In this document: positions 17,889 through 27,100 of the stretch, in pieces | Numbering within the stretch: position 1 is the stretch's first letter | How the letters are laid out: each line of letters starts with the position of its first letter | NCBI GenBank assembly: GCA_025361865.1 | Contig: JANYJH010000418.1 | Span: 1-64,000, forward strand | DNA: 64,000 nucleotides | Direction: 5' to 3' | From: Phragmitibacter sp. | GTDB lineage: Bacteria; Verrucomicrobiota; Verrucomicrobiia; Verrucomicrobiales; Verrucomicrobiaceae | Notes under the pieces: generated by a model | Database searches by the model: none | What the model saw: only the letters and a program-made list of their open reading frames with translations | What the model was told of the DNA's origin: nothing | Position numbers and translations under genes: made by a program

Positions 17889-18500
17889 ATGAGATCACGC
17901 ACCCTCTCCGCCTTCAAGCTCGCGCCTGTCCTCACGCTTTGCGGCACTTTGGCCGCTCATGCGCATCCGGGTCACTATCATCCTCCGCAGGAAGTGGATG
18001 AGTTCGATACGGAGAGTTTCATGTCGGCGGTGACGCATCCTTTCACCGGTCTGGATCATCTCATGGTGGCGCTCGCCATTGGGGCGCTGGCTTATCTGAT
18101 GGGCAAGCGGCTGGGCACGATGCTTTCGGCGTTGTTTATGGGAGCGCTCGCGCTGGGCTTCATCGTAGGCAAGGCTGGATTATCAGTGCCGATGCTTGAG
18201 CAAGGTCTGGCCTTATCTGTTTTCGGCGTCGGGGCTTTGTTGATCGCTCATCAAAAGGCTGGTTCGATGATCTGCTTTAGCATTGCCACCGTGATCGGTT
18301 TCTGGCACGGGAACGCGCACGGCGTGGAGATGTCGAACACGATCCTCGGCCTCGGCTTGGGTTTGGGCACGATGAGCGCCGTTCTTCTCGGGGTCGGGGC
18401 CGCTCAGATGATGACGCTGCATTCATCTAAGGCCGTGCGTTATGCGGGCGTCGCGGTTGCCATCACGGGCCTAGTGCTCTGTATGGCGCGTTTTGCTTGA
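17889..18500 (+). CDS. ureJ: HupE/UreJ family nickel permease-like protein
   Basis: 203 residues with a signal peptide cleaved after LAAHA, leaving HPGHYHP at the new N-terminus (possible metal ligands), then six membrane helices. The family motif HPFTGLDHLMVALAIGALA is present at about residue 55, and FWHGNAHGVEM near 140. HupE/UreJ proteins are secondary nickel carriers found in hydrogenase and urease operons. ATG 17889 is chosen because it places the signal at the N-terminus. It precedes ureA by 21 bases, so it probably supplies Ni2+ to the urease encoded downstream. Confidence 0.88.
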   Translation: MRSRTLSAFKLAPVLTLCGTLAAHAHPGHYHPPQEVDEFDTESFMSAVTHPFTGLDHLMVALAIGALAYLMGKRLGTMLSALFMGALALGFIVGKAGLSVPMLEQGLALSVFGVGALLIAHQKAGSMICFSIATVIGFWHGNAHGVEMSNTILGLGLGLGTMSAVLLGVGAAQMMTLHSSKAVRYAGVAVAITGLVLCMARFA

Positions 18501-18521
18501 ACCTGAACCACGCCCAATCAC

Positions 18522-18824
18522 ATGCACCTTTCCCCGCGTGAACAGGAGAAGCTTATGGTCGTGGTGGCCGCAGATCTTGCGCGCCGTCGTCGTGACCGAG
18601 GCCTGAAATTGAACTATCCCGAAGCCGTCGCGCTCATCACTGCGGAGATCTTCGAAGGAGCCCGCGATGGCCGTTCCGTCGCTGATCTGATGAGCTACGG
18701 CACGACGATCATCAAACGCGAAGAGGTCATGGAAGGCGTCGCGGAGATGATTCATGAAGTGCAAGCCGAGGCCACATTCCCCGATGGCACGAAGCTCGTC
18801 ACCGTTCATAACCCTGTAAGATGA
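18522..18824 (+). CDS. ureA: Urease gamma subunit
   Basis: 100 residues, the normal length. It opens [20 protein letters not shown] and contains [21 protein letters not shown] and MHE-type ending [20 protein letters not shown], all diagnostic. It forms the (alpha beta gamma)3 urease with UreB and UreC. Five bases separate its stop from a GCGAAG palindrome that fills the gap to ureB. Confidence 0.97.
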   Translation: MHLSPREQEKLMVVVAADLARRRRDRGLKLNYPEAVALITAEIFEGARDGRSVADLMSYGTTIIKREEVMEGVAEMIHEVQAEATFPDGTKLVTVHNPVR

Positions 18825-18829
18825 AATCA

Positions 18830-18900
18830 ACCGCGAAGATGCGAGGTCGCGAAGTTTTCTTATTTCAGTTCCTTCCTTCGAGTCCTCGCGCCTTCGCGGT
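18830..18900. repeat. GCGAAG inverted repeat, copy B (ureA-ureB gap)
   Basis: Left arm 18830-18854 begins ACCGCGAAGATGCGAGG; right arm 18876-18900 ends CCTCGCGCCTTCGCGGT, nearly complementary, with a 21-base loop. It occupies almost the whole 90-base ureA-ureB gap, without disturbing either frame. Confidence 0.9.
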
Positions 18901-18914
18901 TACCCCTTATTCTA

Positions 18915-19226
18915 ATGATCCCAGGTGAATACATTCTCTCCGCCAGTGGCGATCTTTATGCCAACGTCGGTTTGGCCACGAAGACGCTCGTTGTCTCGAA
19001 CACGGGCGATCGTCCCATTCAGGTGGGCAGTCACTTCCACTTCTATGAGGTCAATGCTGCGCTGTCCTTTGATCGCGCAGCTTCGCTAGGCTTCCGTCTC
19101 GATATTCCTGCGGGCACAGCGGTGCGCTTTGAACCCGGCGACATGCGGGAAGTCAACCTCGTAGCCTTCGCTGGCAAGCGCGAGATGTATGGCCTGAATA
19201 ACCTCGTCGATGGCCCGCTGCCGTGA
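18915..19226 (+). CDS. ureB: Urease beta subunit
   Basis: 103 residues. It begins [13 protein letters not shown] and contains [48 protein letters not shown] and [16 protein letters not shown], the standard beta-subunit sequence. The stop at 19224-19226 overlaps a GTG that opens the inserted GxxExxY frame. In most urease operons ureC follows directly; here about 490 bases intervene. Confidence 0.97.
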   Translation: MIPGEYILSASGDLYANVGLATKTLVVSNTGDRPIQVGSHFHFYEVNAALSFDRAASLGFRLDIPAGTAVRFEPGDMREVNLVAFAGKREMYGLNNLVDGPLP

Positions 19227-19669
19227 ATACGTTTCGATTACACCGCGAAGACGCGAAGGCGCGAAGGTTGGATGAGTATACGGAGGCTCTGGGGGCAAAG
19301 GTTGTAGGGGCGGTGTTTCAGGTTCATAAAGAGTTGGGTCCAGGGTTACTGGAGTCTGTCTATGAAGTCTGTCTGGCGCATGAATTCAGTCGCCAAGGCA
19401 TCGGCTTTGAGCGGCAGGTATCGCTTCCAATTCAATACAAAGGTCTAAAGCTGGATGCCGGTTTGCGCCTCGACATGATCGTGCAGAACCAGATCGTTTT
19501 AGAACTCAAAGCGATAGAAAATCTGCTGCCTGTCCATCAAGCACAGTTGATGACTTATCTAAAACTGAGCGGTCACTCGCTCGGCTTTCTCATCAACTTC
19601 AACGTCCCGCTCATCAAAGAAGGCATCAAGCGTGTCATCTTCCATCACTCCTCTCAGCCTAAAGACTAA
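19223..19669 (+). CDS. GxxExxY protein (PD-(D/E)XK-like) inserted between ureB and ureC
   Basis: About 125-148 residues. The family signature is [18 protein letters not shown] (GxxExxY), followed by [18 protein letters not shown], which supplies the Asp and ExK of a PD-(D/E)XK nuclease fold, then [16 protein letters not shown]. The biochemical role of the family is not established. GTG 19223 is the first start, but residues 7-15 (HREDAKARR) are encoded by the arm of a GCGAAG repeat, so a later start such as TTG 19268 is possible. The gene lies almost entirely between the two arms of that repeat and has nothing to do with urease; it looks like cargo or core of a mobile element. Confidence 0.85.
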   Translation: MNTFRLHREDAKARRLDEYTEALGAKVVGAVFQVHKELGPGLLESVYEVCLAHEFSRQGIGFERQVSLPIQYKGLKLDAGLRLDMIVQNQIVLELKAIENLLPVHQAQLMTYLKLSGHSLGFLINFNVPLIKEGIKRVIFHHSSQPKD

Positions 19670-19698
19670 CCCTTTCAAAACCCTCGCGCCTTCGCGGT
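19242..19698. mobile_element. GCGAAG inverted repeat, copy C, enclosing the GxxExxY gene
   Basis: The left arm (19242-19266, beginning ACCGCGAAGACGCGAAGG) and a shortened right arm (19682-19698, CCTCGCGCCTTCGCGGT) are the same sequences that flank only 21-44 bases in the other copies, but here they enclose 415 bases holding the GxxExxY frame. The outer 17 bases of the right arm are intact; its inner 8 bases are missing. No target-site duplication is evident. Confidence 0.65.
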
Positions 19699-19720
19699 TA
19701 AAAATTCATCTTTCCATCCC

Positions 19721-21442
19721 ATGCGCATCACCCGCAAACAACACGCCAGCATGTTCGGCCCCACGGTGGGCGATCAAGTGCGGCTCGCTGACACGGAACT
19801 GTTCATCGAAGTCGAGCGCGATCTCATCGCCGAACGCGGTGGCTACGGTAACGAAGTGAAGTTCGGCGGCGGCAAGGTCATCCGCGATGGCATGGCGCAG
19901 TCACCGCTCGCACTGGACGCGGATTGCCTTGATCTCGTCATCACGAACGCGCTCATCATCGACGCGGTGCAAGGCATCATCAAAGCGGACATCGGCATCA
20001 AGCACGGCCGCATCGTCGGCATCGGTCATGCAGGCAATCCCTTGCTGCAAGACGGCGTGGATATGGTCATCGGCGCGGGCACAGAAGTCATCGCCGGAGA
20101 AGGCTGCATCATCACGGCGGGCGGCATTGACACTCACATCCATTTCATCTGTCCGCAGCAGATCGAGCACGCGCTCGCCAGCGGCGTGACCACCATGCTG
20201 GGCGGCGGCACGGGCCCCACGCATGGCACTTACGCGACCACTTGCACGCCTGGCATCTGGAACATGCACCGCATGTTGGAAGCGGCGGATGAGTATCCGA
20301 TGAACATCGGTTTTCTCGGCAAAGGTAACTGCTCGACGATGCCGCCTTTGCGTGAGCAAGTCATCGCCGGAGCCATCGGCCTGAAGCTCCATGAAGACTG
20401 GGGCACGACGCCAGCGGCCATCGATACTTGCTTGAGCGTCGCGGATGAACTTGATGTGCAGGTGGCCATTCATACGGACACGCTCAATGAAGCAGGCTTT
20501 CTCGAAGCCACGCTCAAAGCCTTCAAAGGACGCACCATTCACACGTTCCATTCAGAAGGCGCAGGCGGCGGTCACGCGCCGGACATCATTCGCGTTTGCG
20601 GTGAAAACAACGTGCTGCCATCCTCCACGAATCCGACGCGGCCTTATACCGTGAACACGATCGATGAGCATCTCGACATGCTCATGGTCTGCCATCATCT
20701 CGATTCAAAAATTCCTGAAGACGTGGCCTTCGCCGAGTCCCGCATCCGTCCTGAAACCATCGCTGCGGAAGACATGCTGCATGATCTCGGAGCCATCTCC
20801 ATGATGTCCAGCGACAGCCAAGCGATGGGTCGCATCGGCGAAGTCATCACGCGCACCTGGCAAACAGCGCACAAGATGAAGACGCAATTCGGCAAGCTGG
20901 AAGGCCCGTCCCATCAGGCCGCTGACAACTTCCGCGCCTTGCGCTACGTGGCCAAATACACGCTCAATCCCGCCATCGCGCACGGTATCTCGCATGAAGT
21001 GGGCAGCATCGAAATCGGTAAGCTCGCCGACCTCGTCGTGTGGAAGCCCGCGTTCTTCGGCGTCAAACCGGAAGTCATTCTCAAAGGCGGCCTCATCGCG
21101 ATGGCGAACATGGGCGATCCGAACGCCAGCATTCCCACGCCGCAGCCGACGTTCTATCGCCCGCAGTTCGCCGCGCATGGTCGCGCGAAGTTCAGCACCT
21201 CGCTCACCTTCGTGAGCGCCGTGTCCCTTGAACAAGGCATCGTGAAGCAACTCGGCCTCGGCAAAAGACTGAGCTCCGTCCGCAACTGCCGCAACATCGG
21301 CAAGACGCACATGAAATGGAATGACGCACTGCCGAAAATCGAAGTCGATCCCGAGACCTACACGGTGAAAGCTGATGGTCGTGAACTGCGCTGCGAACCA
21401 GCAAGCGTGCTGCCGATGGCGCAGCGGTATTTCTTGTTCTAA
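19721..21442 (+). CDS. ureC: Urease alpha subunit (catalytic)
   Basis: 573 residues; hydrolyses urea to ammonia and carbamate at a dinuclear Ni centre. All active-site elements are visible: [10 protein letters not shown] (two His ligands, about residue 137), GLKLHEDWG (carbamylated Lys), HTDTLNE and [15 protein letters not shown] (His ligands), MVCHHLD (flap His) and [11 protein letters not shown] (Asp ligand). The N-terminus [27 protein letters not shown] is standard. Function appears intact despite the foreign insertion just upstream. It is 8 bases before ureE. Confidence 0.98.
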   Translation: MRITRKQHASMFGPTVGDQVRLADTELFIEVERDLIAERGGYGNEVKFGGGKVIRDGMAQSPLALDADCLDLVITNALIIDAVQGIIKADIGIKHGRIVGIGHAGNPLLQDGVDMVIGAGTEVIAGEGCIITAGGIDTHIHFICPQQIEHALASGVTTMLGGGTGPTHGTYATTCTPGIWNMHRMLEAADEYPMNIGFLGKGNCSTMPPLREQVIAGAIGLKLHEDWGTTPAAIDTCLSVADELDVQVAIHTDTLNEAGFLEATLKAFKGRTIHTFHSEGAGGGHAPDIIRVCGENNVLPSSTNPTRPYTVNTIDEHLDMLMVCHHLDSKIPEDVAFAESRIRPETIAAEDMLHDLGAISMMSSDSQAMGRIGEVITRTWQTAHKMKTQFGKLEGPSHQAADNFRALRYVAKYTLNPAIAHGISHEVGSIEIGKLADLVVWKPAFFGVKPEVILKGGLIAMANMGDPNASIPTPQPTFYRPQFAAHGRAKFSTSLTFVSAVSLEQGIVKQLGLGKRLSSVRNCRNIGKTHMKWNDALPKIEVDPETYTVKADGRELRCEPASVLPMAQRYFLF

Positions 21443-21450
21443 GCTCGTCC

Positions 21451-21882
21451 ATGCATCTCATTAATCGTATGGTCGCGGAGCGCTCGCTGCGTCCTGATGG
21501 CGAACAAATCAAGCTCATCGCTGAGCGCCGACTGTTCCTGAAACGTCGCTGGCGAGCCTTGGCTGAAGACGGAACGGAGTTTGGATTTGATCTCGAATCA
21601 CGCCTCACTCATGGCTGTGTTTTCCATCAAACGGAGCTGGTGGATTATGTCATCTGGCAGGAGCCGGAGTTGGTTTATCAACTCTCGATTGGCGAGCTAA
21701 ACTTTGCCGCGCTCGTGGGCTGGAAAGTCGGCAATCTTCACTTTCCGGTGCAGATCGTGGACGGCTTCATTCGCATCACGCATGATCCGGCCATTGCTCA
21801 ATTGCTCGAGCGCGAGGGCTGGCCTCATGAAGAAGTGAGCGTCGTGTTTAACCCTTTGAAAGTGATGCCTCATGCTTCCTGA
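21451..21882 (+). CDS. ureE: Urease accessory protein UreE (nickel metallochaperone)
   Basis: 143 residues. N-terminal peptide-binding domain (ERSLRPDGEQIKLIAERRLFLKRRW region) and C-terminal metal-binding domain with GWKVGNLHFPVQIV and EGWPHEEV. It delivers Ni2+ to the UreDFG-apourease complex. It lacks the long His-rich tail of some UreE proteins and ends MPHAS. Its last 11 bases overlap the first codons of the extended ureF frame. Confidence 0.88.
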   Translation: MHLINRMVAERSLRPDGEQIKLIAERRLFLKRRWRALAEDGTEFGFDLESRLTHGCVFHQTELVDYVIWQEPELVYQLSIGELNFAALVGWKVGNLHFPVQIVDGFIRITHDPAIAQLLEREGWPHEEVSVVFNPLKVMPHAS

Positions 21883-22660
21883 TGATAGTCGTAGCATAGG
21901 CGTCCCGCCTGTGAGTGGTGCAGACGTCTCGTCTGCATCCGACTCCAAAGCATCAGGCTGGAAGCCTGATCTACCCACAGGCTGGAAGCCTGTGCCACAC
22001 TGGCTTCCTTGGCTCTTGCAGGTGAATGATTCGCAGTTTCCTTCGGGAGCTTATGCGCATTCGATGGGGCTTGAGGAGCTGACTCAGCGTGGTCTGGTGA
22101 AGAAGCCGGAGGATGTAGAGAAGTTTCTTCATCAGCAGATTCTGCCCAGCCTTCGCGCCTTTGAACTCCCCTTCCTTGCGAAAGCTCATGCCGCTGCCGC
22201 TGCGGCGGATTTACAGGCGTTGCGCGCACTTGATGACGAACTCGACGCCTGGAAACTCGCGGCTGAACTGCGCAATGCGAGCCGACAACTCGGCTCGCGT
22301 CGTCTCTCGCTGATTCGGAAGCTCGATCCTGCGCCGTTGCTGGAGGACTACGCGAACTCCGAGGCACCCTGCCATCACCTCATCGTTTGCGCGTTGGAAC
22401 TCCGGCAGCTTCCGGTCACCGCAGCAGCCTGCGCCTTCGCCCAACAGACGGTCAGCGGCTATGCCACGTCTGCGATGAAACTCGTGCGCATGGGACAGGA
22501 AAAGTGCCAGCTCATGATTCGTGGCGCGATGCTTGCTTTGTCACCGCATCTCGAAGCCGCAGTCACGCAGCCGCCCGAACGCATCGGTTGGTTTAATCCA
22601 CTGCTGGAGATCGCCTCCATGCGACACGCCCGCGCGAACGAACGACTTTTCATCTCCTAA
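21872..22660 (+). CDS. ureF: Urease accessory protein UreF with a repeat-encoded N-terminal extension
   Basis: UreF bridges UreD and the GTPase UreG during Ni insertion. The normal family start corresponds to [23 protein letters not shown], near residue 48. The preceding 40 or so residues (containing GWKPD and GWKPVPHW) are encoded by a block of four small palindromes and have no counterpart in UreF. The only upstream ATG in frame is 21872, which overlaps ureE by 11 bases. Either the protein carries the extra peptide, or translation starts at a non-ATG codon inside the repeat. The remainder, to [15 protein letters not shown] and beyond, is intact. Confidence 0.9.
   Translation: MLPDDSRSIGVPPVSGADVSSASDSKASGWKPDLPTGWKPVPHWLPWLLQVNDSQFPSGAYAHSMGLEELTQRGLVKKPEDVEKFLHQQILPSLRAFELPFLAKAHAAAAAADLQALRALDDELDAWKLAAELRNASRQLGSRRLSLIRKLDPAPLLEDYANSEAPCHHLIVCALELRQLPVTAAACAFAQQTVSGYATSAMKLVRMGQEKCQLMIRGAMLALSPHLEAAVTQPPERIGWFNPLLEIASMRHARANERLFIS
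21898..21994. repeat. Four tandem short palindromes inside the 5' end of ureF
   Basis: Hairpins with 3-base loops follow one another: AGGCG/CGCCT (21898-21910), GCAGACG/CGTCTGC (21920-21936), ATCAGGCT/AGCCTGAT (21952-21970) and CACAGGCT/AGCCTGTG (21976-21994). The last two share the core AGGCTGGAAGCCT. The block keeps the ureF frame open and adds about 33 codons. Confidence 0.9.
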
Positions 22661-22661
22661 C

Positions 22662-23273
22662 ATGAGCAATACCAGACCCATTCGCATCGGCGTCGGCGGC
22701 CCCGTCGGCTCCGGCAAAACCATGTGCGTCCTTCGCCTCTCGCAATGGCTCAAGGACGAGTATTCACTGGCCGTCATCACGAACGACATCTACACCCGCG
22801 AAGATGCCGAGTTCCTGCTTCGCCAAAACGTGCTGCCAGCGGATCGCGTCATCGGCGTCGAGACTGGAGGCTGTCCGCACACGGCCATCCGTGATGACAC
22901 CAGCATGAACATGGCGGCGGTCATTGAGTTGGAAAAACGTCATCCTGATCTGAAGCTCATCCTCATCGAAAGCGGCGGCGACAATCTCTCCGCGACGTTC
23001 TCACCTGAACTCGTCGATGCCTACATCTATGTGATCGACGTTGCGGAAGGCGATAAGATCCCACGCAAAGGTGGCCCCGCCATCCGCACGAGCGACTTGC
23101 TGCTCATCAACAAAACCGAACTCGCACCCTATGTCGGCGCTGATCTCGACCTCATGGCGCGCGATGCGAAGAAGCAGCGCGGTGAGCGCCCCGTCATCTT
23201 CGCGGATCTCAAGTCCAGCAAGGGCAAGGACGAGTTGATCGGCTGGCTCAAGCTCGAGTATCTCTTTGTTTAA
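22662..23273 (+). CDS. ureG: Urease accessory GTPase UreG
   Basis: 203 residues. P-loop GGPVGSGKT at about residue 11, the [14 protein letters not shown] motif with the Cys-Pro-His Ni/Zn site, [19 protein letters not shown], and the NKTEL guanine-specificity motif. GTP hydrolysis drives Ni transfer into apourease. ATG 22662 follows the ureF stop by one base; longer in-frame readings run inside ureF. Its TAA stop forms the first base of the next GCGAAG repeat. Confidence 0.97.
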   Translation: MSNTRPIRIGVGGPVGSGKTMCVLRLSQWLKDEYSLAVITNDIYTREDAEFLLRQNVLPADRVIGVETGGCPHTAIRDDTSMNMAAVIELEKRHPDLKLILIESGGDNLSATFSPELVDAYIYVIDVAEGDKIPRKGGPAIRTSDLLLINKTELAPYVGADLDLMARDAKKQRGERPVIFADLKSSKGKDELIGWLKLEYLFV

Positions 23274-23343
23274 CCGCGAAGGCGCGAGGACGCGAAGCAT
23301 GAAGCCTTTAAATCTTAACTTCGCGCCTTCACGTCTTCGCGGT
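23273..23343. repeat. GCGAAG inverted repeat, copy D (ureG-ureD gap)
   Basis: Left arm 23273-23297 begins ACCGCGAAGGCGCGAGG at the last base of the ureG stop codon; right arm 23319-23343 ends CACGTCTTCGCGGT. The loop is 21 bases, as in copy B. The right arm has drifted more than in copies A and B. Confidence 0.9.
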
Positions 23344-23360
23344 GCCCCTCTTCCGCGACC

Positions 23361-24158
23361 ATGAAAGGCCACCTGCATCTCACCTGCTCCCTCGGCACCA
23401 ATGGCGAGAGCTATCTGCGCGAGCAGTCCTTCCGGGCCCCGCTGCATCTGAGCAAGCCGCATCACGATGCAGGAGCGCTAGTCGTGAACATAGTGAACCC
23501 CACAGCGGGCATCTTTGATGATGATGAAATTGATCTCAAGGTCACCGTCGAAGCCGATGCCAGCCTAGTGCTCACGACTCCAAGTTCAGGTCGTGTCTAT
23601 CGGTCACGTAATGGCGCAGACGCCCGCGTGAAGCAGGAGCTACGTGTCGAGACCGGAGCCTTCCTTGAGTTCTATCCGGAGCCATTCATTCCTCATGCCG
23701 GGGCGCGCTATCATCAGCGCAATACCATCCGCGTGGCTGAAGGCGGCTCGTTGATCTTCTTTGAATGGCTCTCGCCGGGTCGTGTAGCCAGCGGTGAAGC
23801 ATTTCTTTACGACGAGCTTTGCTGGGACACCGATGTCATCTTTGGCAGCAAGGTGGTGGCTCGGGAGCGTTACACATTGAATCCCAAAGATGAATCACTG
23901 AGCGGATTGAATGCGACTTTTGAGAACGCTCATTACCTCGGCTGCTTCGTGCTGGGCGCGTTCCCCTTTCCTCATGCGGAGATTGAAGCCTTGGGGAATG
24001 ACTCAGTTTATCTTGGAGCTGGCCCATTGATTGCAGGAGGATGGACGATCAAGGCCATCTGCCGTGACTCGCTTCATGCGCGTAGGACGCTTTCGGCACT
24101 GCGCGGGATTCTCTATGCAGCGATGAAGAAAGAGGCTCCTTCCTTGGGTCGGTTTTGA
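23361..24158 (+). CDS. ureD: Urease accessory protein UreD (UreH)
   Basis: 265 residues. Family segments are ALVVNIVNPTAGIFDDDEIDL, LVLTTPSSGRVYRS, LEFYPEPFIPHAGARY and FFEWLSPGRVASGE. UreD is the scaffold that binds apourease and channels Ni from UreG/UreF. It is last in the operon here rather than first, as in several non-enteric operons. It converges on the res gene with an 11-base gap. Confidence 0.93.
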   Translation: MKGHLHLTCSLGTNGESYLREQSFRAPLHLSKPHHDAGALVVNIVNPTAGIFDDDEIDLKVTVEADASLVLTTPSSGRVYRSRNGADARVKQELRVETGAFLEFYPEPFIPHAGARYHQRNTIRVAEGGSLIFFEWLSPGRVASGEAFLYDELCWDTDVIFGSKVVARERYTLNPKDESLSGLNATFENAHYLGCFVLGAFPFPHAEIEALGNDSVYLGAGPLIAGGWTIKAICRDSLHARRTLSALRGILYAAMKKEAPSLGRF

Positions 24159-24169
24159 AACCTAATAGA

Positions 24170-27100
24170 TTATGATTTCCCAGTCTGCCATAGGCGATTC
24201 AATCCCTGCACCCACTGCACCAGCGCCGCCTTCGCCTCAGCGGGTTGGGTCAACGGCTTCTCCTGATGCGCCACCCGCGTGTTGCGGAAGTCATTGATCA
24301 ACTTCACCTCGCTCAACAGCGTCTTCGCATCAGCGAAATGAAACTCCGTTTTGATGTCCTCGAACACGCCCGTGAGCTTCGCATTGTCGTGCAGTGCGTA
24401 GTCGAGCACGCTGCGCAGCAGGCCCAGCGGTGACACGCCGGTCTTGAAAACCAGCGTCTTCTTCAGGTTCCGACTCATCTCTTGATAGTGCCGATGCGTC
24501 TTCGCATCCACGCTCGCGAGGTAAGGATCAAACCAATCGCGCTGCGCCACCATGTTATTCGGCATGTGTTTGGTGAGCTTTTGCAAAAGCAGACTCTTCG
24601 CCGCTTCATCAACGACTCCGAGCAACGCCGTGAACACGGGCGCGTAGTTCACGCCCTGCTTTTTCTCAAAGAAACGGTAGAGCGAGATGGCTTCATCCGC
24701 AGCCTTGCGCAGACGTTCAGGGAGCGCCGCAAGCAGCGTGTCATCAACGATTGCTTGCGTCTCTACCGCCTTGGCTTCCAGCAAGCCATGTGCGGCGAAC
24801 AATGGCAGATCTTCTTGAAACTTCTGCTCGTTGATGAGGTCATTGAGCGACGGGGCGCACATGCGCACCAGCTCCGTTATGGTGTGGCCTTGGAAGCGCT
24901 GAAAGACGCCTTCGGGCACGAAGACGTATTCCCACTTCGCCTGCTTGGTGGAGGCGGCCTTGCACCATTCCACGGCGGCACGCGCTTTGATGGGCACGTC
25001 CTTGTCCACCTGGCCCTTAGTCTCGATGAGGTAATACTGATCCGGCGTGGTGCGCACAAAAAAATCCGGCGTGTAGAAGGCCAGACGCATTCCGTCTGAG
25101 AGGTAGTCAATGCGCAAGCATTGCGGCCCGCCGTTCTTGGCAAACGTGGCGACATCTGTGGCCTTGTCAGCAAGTTCGGTAAAGGCCGACTCCAGCGTGC
25201 GGTTGCAGGGCACTAGATTGAAGATAGTGCGTCCCGCCTGCCGCACCGGGCGGCGTTCACTGGTGGTTACTTGATATGCTTTCCATGAGGACAGCATCAC
25301 TGGCGATGCCTCTGCTCTGCGCATTTGCGTCTGCACTGTCTTCGCGCGGATCAACGGGACAAATATCGCCCGCACATGTTCGCGCACATCACTATCCGCC
25401 AGACGTTTGATCACATCCTGATCAAAAAGTGAGACGGCTTTGCCAAAGATCATCACCTCTAGGAACTTCTCGATCAGCGGCCCGAGCACCTGATGAGTGC
25501 CGCGCACCTTGCAGATGTGTTCGAGTTCCTGTTCAAAGAACGAGATCGCGCCATAGCCTGACTCCAGCAGCGACAGACTTACTTTCATGTGCTCTACGAC
25601 TTCACCCGTGATGAGATGCCTCCCCTCATATTGCACCTCAGTTGGTCCGTGCTCGCCGATGGGCAGTGGCTTGTAACTACTGAATGAAGTCTGAACTTCT
25701 GCCAGCGTGATCGGCCCCAGGACAGGCAGCGTTTGATTCGCTGCCGTGAGTCGGGGGATGGCTATGTCCAACGTTTCCGAATCCTTCTTTGCCGTATCAG
25801 GATAAATGGAAATAGTCGTAGTCGGCATCTGCTCGACATCCACCATTTCGATGTTCAAGCCTTCTTGGGCGAGCTCATCACGATACAGACGGGCAAAGGC
25901 TTCATGCTCGATCACGGCCACAACTTCATTCGCCTGCCCCGGTGGCGTCATGCGTCGCAGACCACGGCCCAGTGTTTGCTCGGGCAAGATGCCTGCCTTG
26001 CTGCTATAGGCGCGCAGTGGCACGATGGTCGTCACGTTCTTCACGTCCCAGCCTTCACGAAGCATCAGCACGCTCACGATGCAGAAATACTGGCTGTTGT
26101 TTCCATCCAGTTCCCGGCTCAGTTTGCGCAGCACTTTCAGGTCTTCATCGCTGATGTCCTTGTCGCTCTCCACAAACTCCTCGCGCGCCTCTGCGCCTTT
26201 GCCGATCTTCTTGATCTTGCCCTTGAGGTTTGTGTGCAGGTTGATCGTGCGGCCGTTCAGTTCCTTGAAGACGGTGTCGCCATTGAGCCGCGCGGTGATT
26301 TCATCGGCGGCTTTCGTGTCCTCGCACATGATGAAGAGCAGCGGCTTCTTCCCGCTCTTGAGCCATTCATCACGGCTCTTCAGCCAGCGCTCATAGCCGA
26401 GCTTGATGTGCATCTCATACTTCCAGGCCGCGTTGTCCGTGGCCTGCTCCACCAGCTTCCCAGCGCGGCCAATGATCGGCGTCTTCACAATCCCTGCATC
26501 CACGGCCTCGCCGAGTGGCGTGTCGCAGACGATGTGCTTGAAGTAGTTCGCCTTGTTGTCCTTCGGCGTGGCGGAGAAACCGAGCTGCGCCACGAGGCCA
26601 CCATTCGTGCGTTTGCGGATCGTATCGTGGAGATACTTGATCGCCTCATTCCACGCGGAGTCGGGGTCCCAGACGTGATGCGCTTCATCGTTCAGCACCA
26701 TCACGCGCTGATGACCCGTGATGCGCTCACGCAGCGCAGCGCTCGTGTCGAGCGCCTTGGCCTTGCTTACACTCGGCCCCATCCAGTCGTGCATCTCACC
26801 GCTCTTCCGCTCGCGCGTGTTGTCGAAGAGGCGGTGAATGTTCGTCAGGTAAAGCGTGCCACCCGTGCTCGCGCCGCTGGCCTCGTCTTGCAGCACGGTA
26901 GTGAGATTCCAGTCACCGCGCCATTCCACGGGGATGAGGGGATCATGGTCAAAGATGTCCGGCCCGCCACCCTCCGGTTTGAAGTCTTCCTTCAAGCGCT
27001 CAAACACCGTCAGATTCGGCGCTACCACGACGAAGTGCCGCGCCATCGGCGAGTCGCTTTCGCGTAGCGCATGGAAGTAGCTCCAAACAATGGCAAGGCT

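Noticed and set aside
18830-23343. The GCGAAG palindromes as a CRISPR array
   Set aside because: They are few, internally palindromic, separated by whole genes and not regularly spaced.
25733-27067. A 444-codon open frame antisense to res
   Set aside because: It lies entirely opposite res, whose helicase and nuclease motifs are intact. Long antisense frames are common in GC-rich genes, and its product shows no domain.
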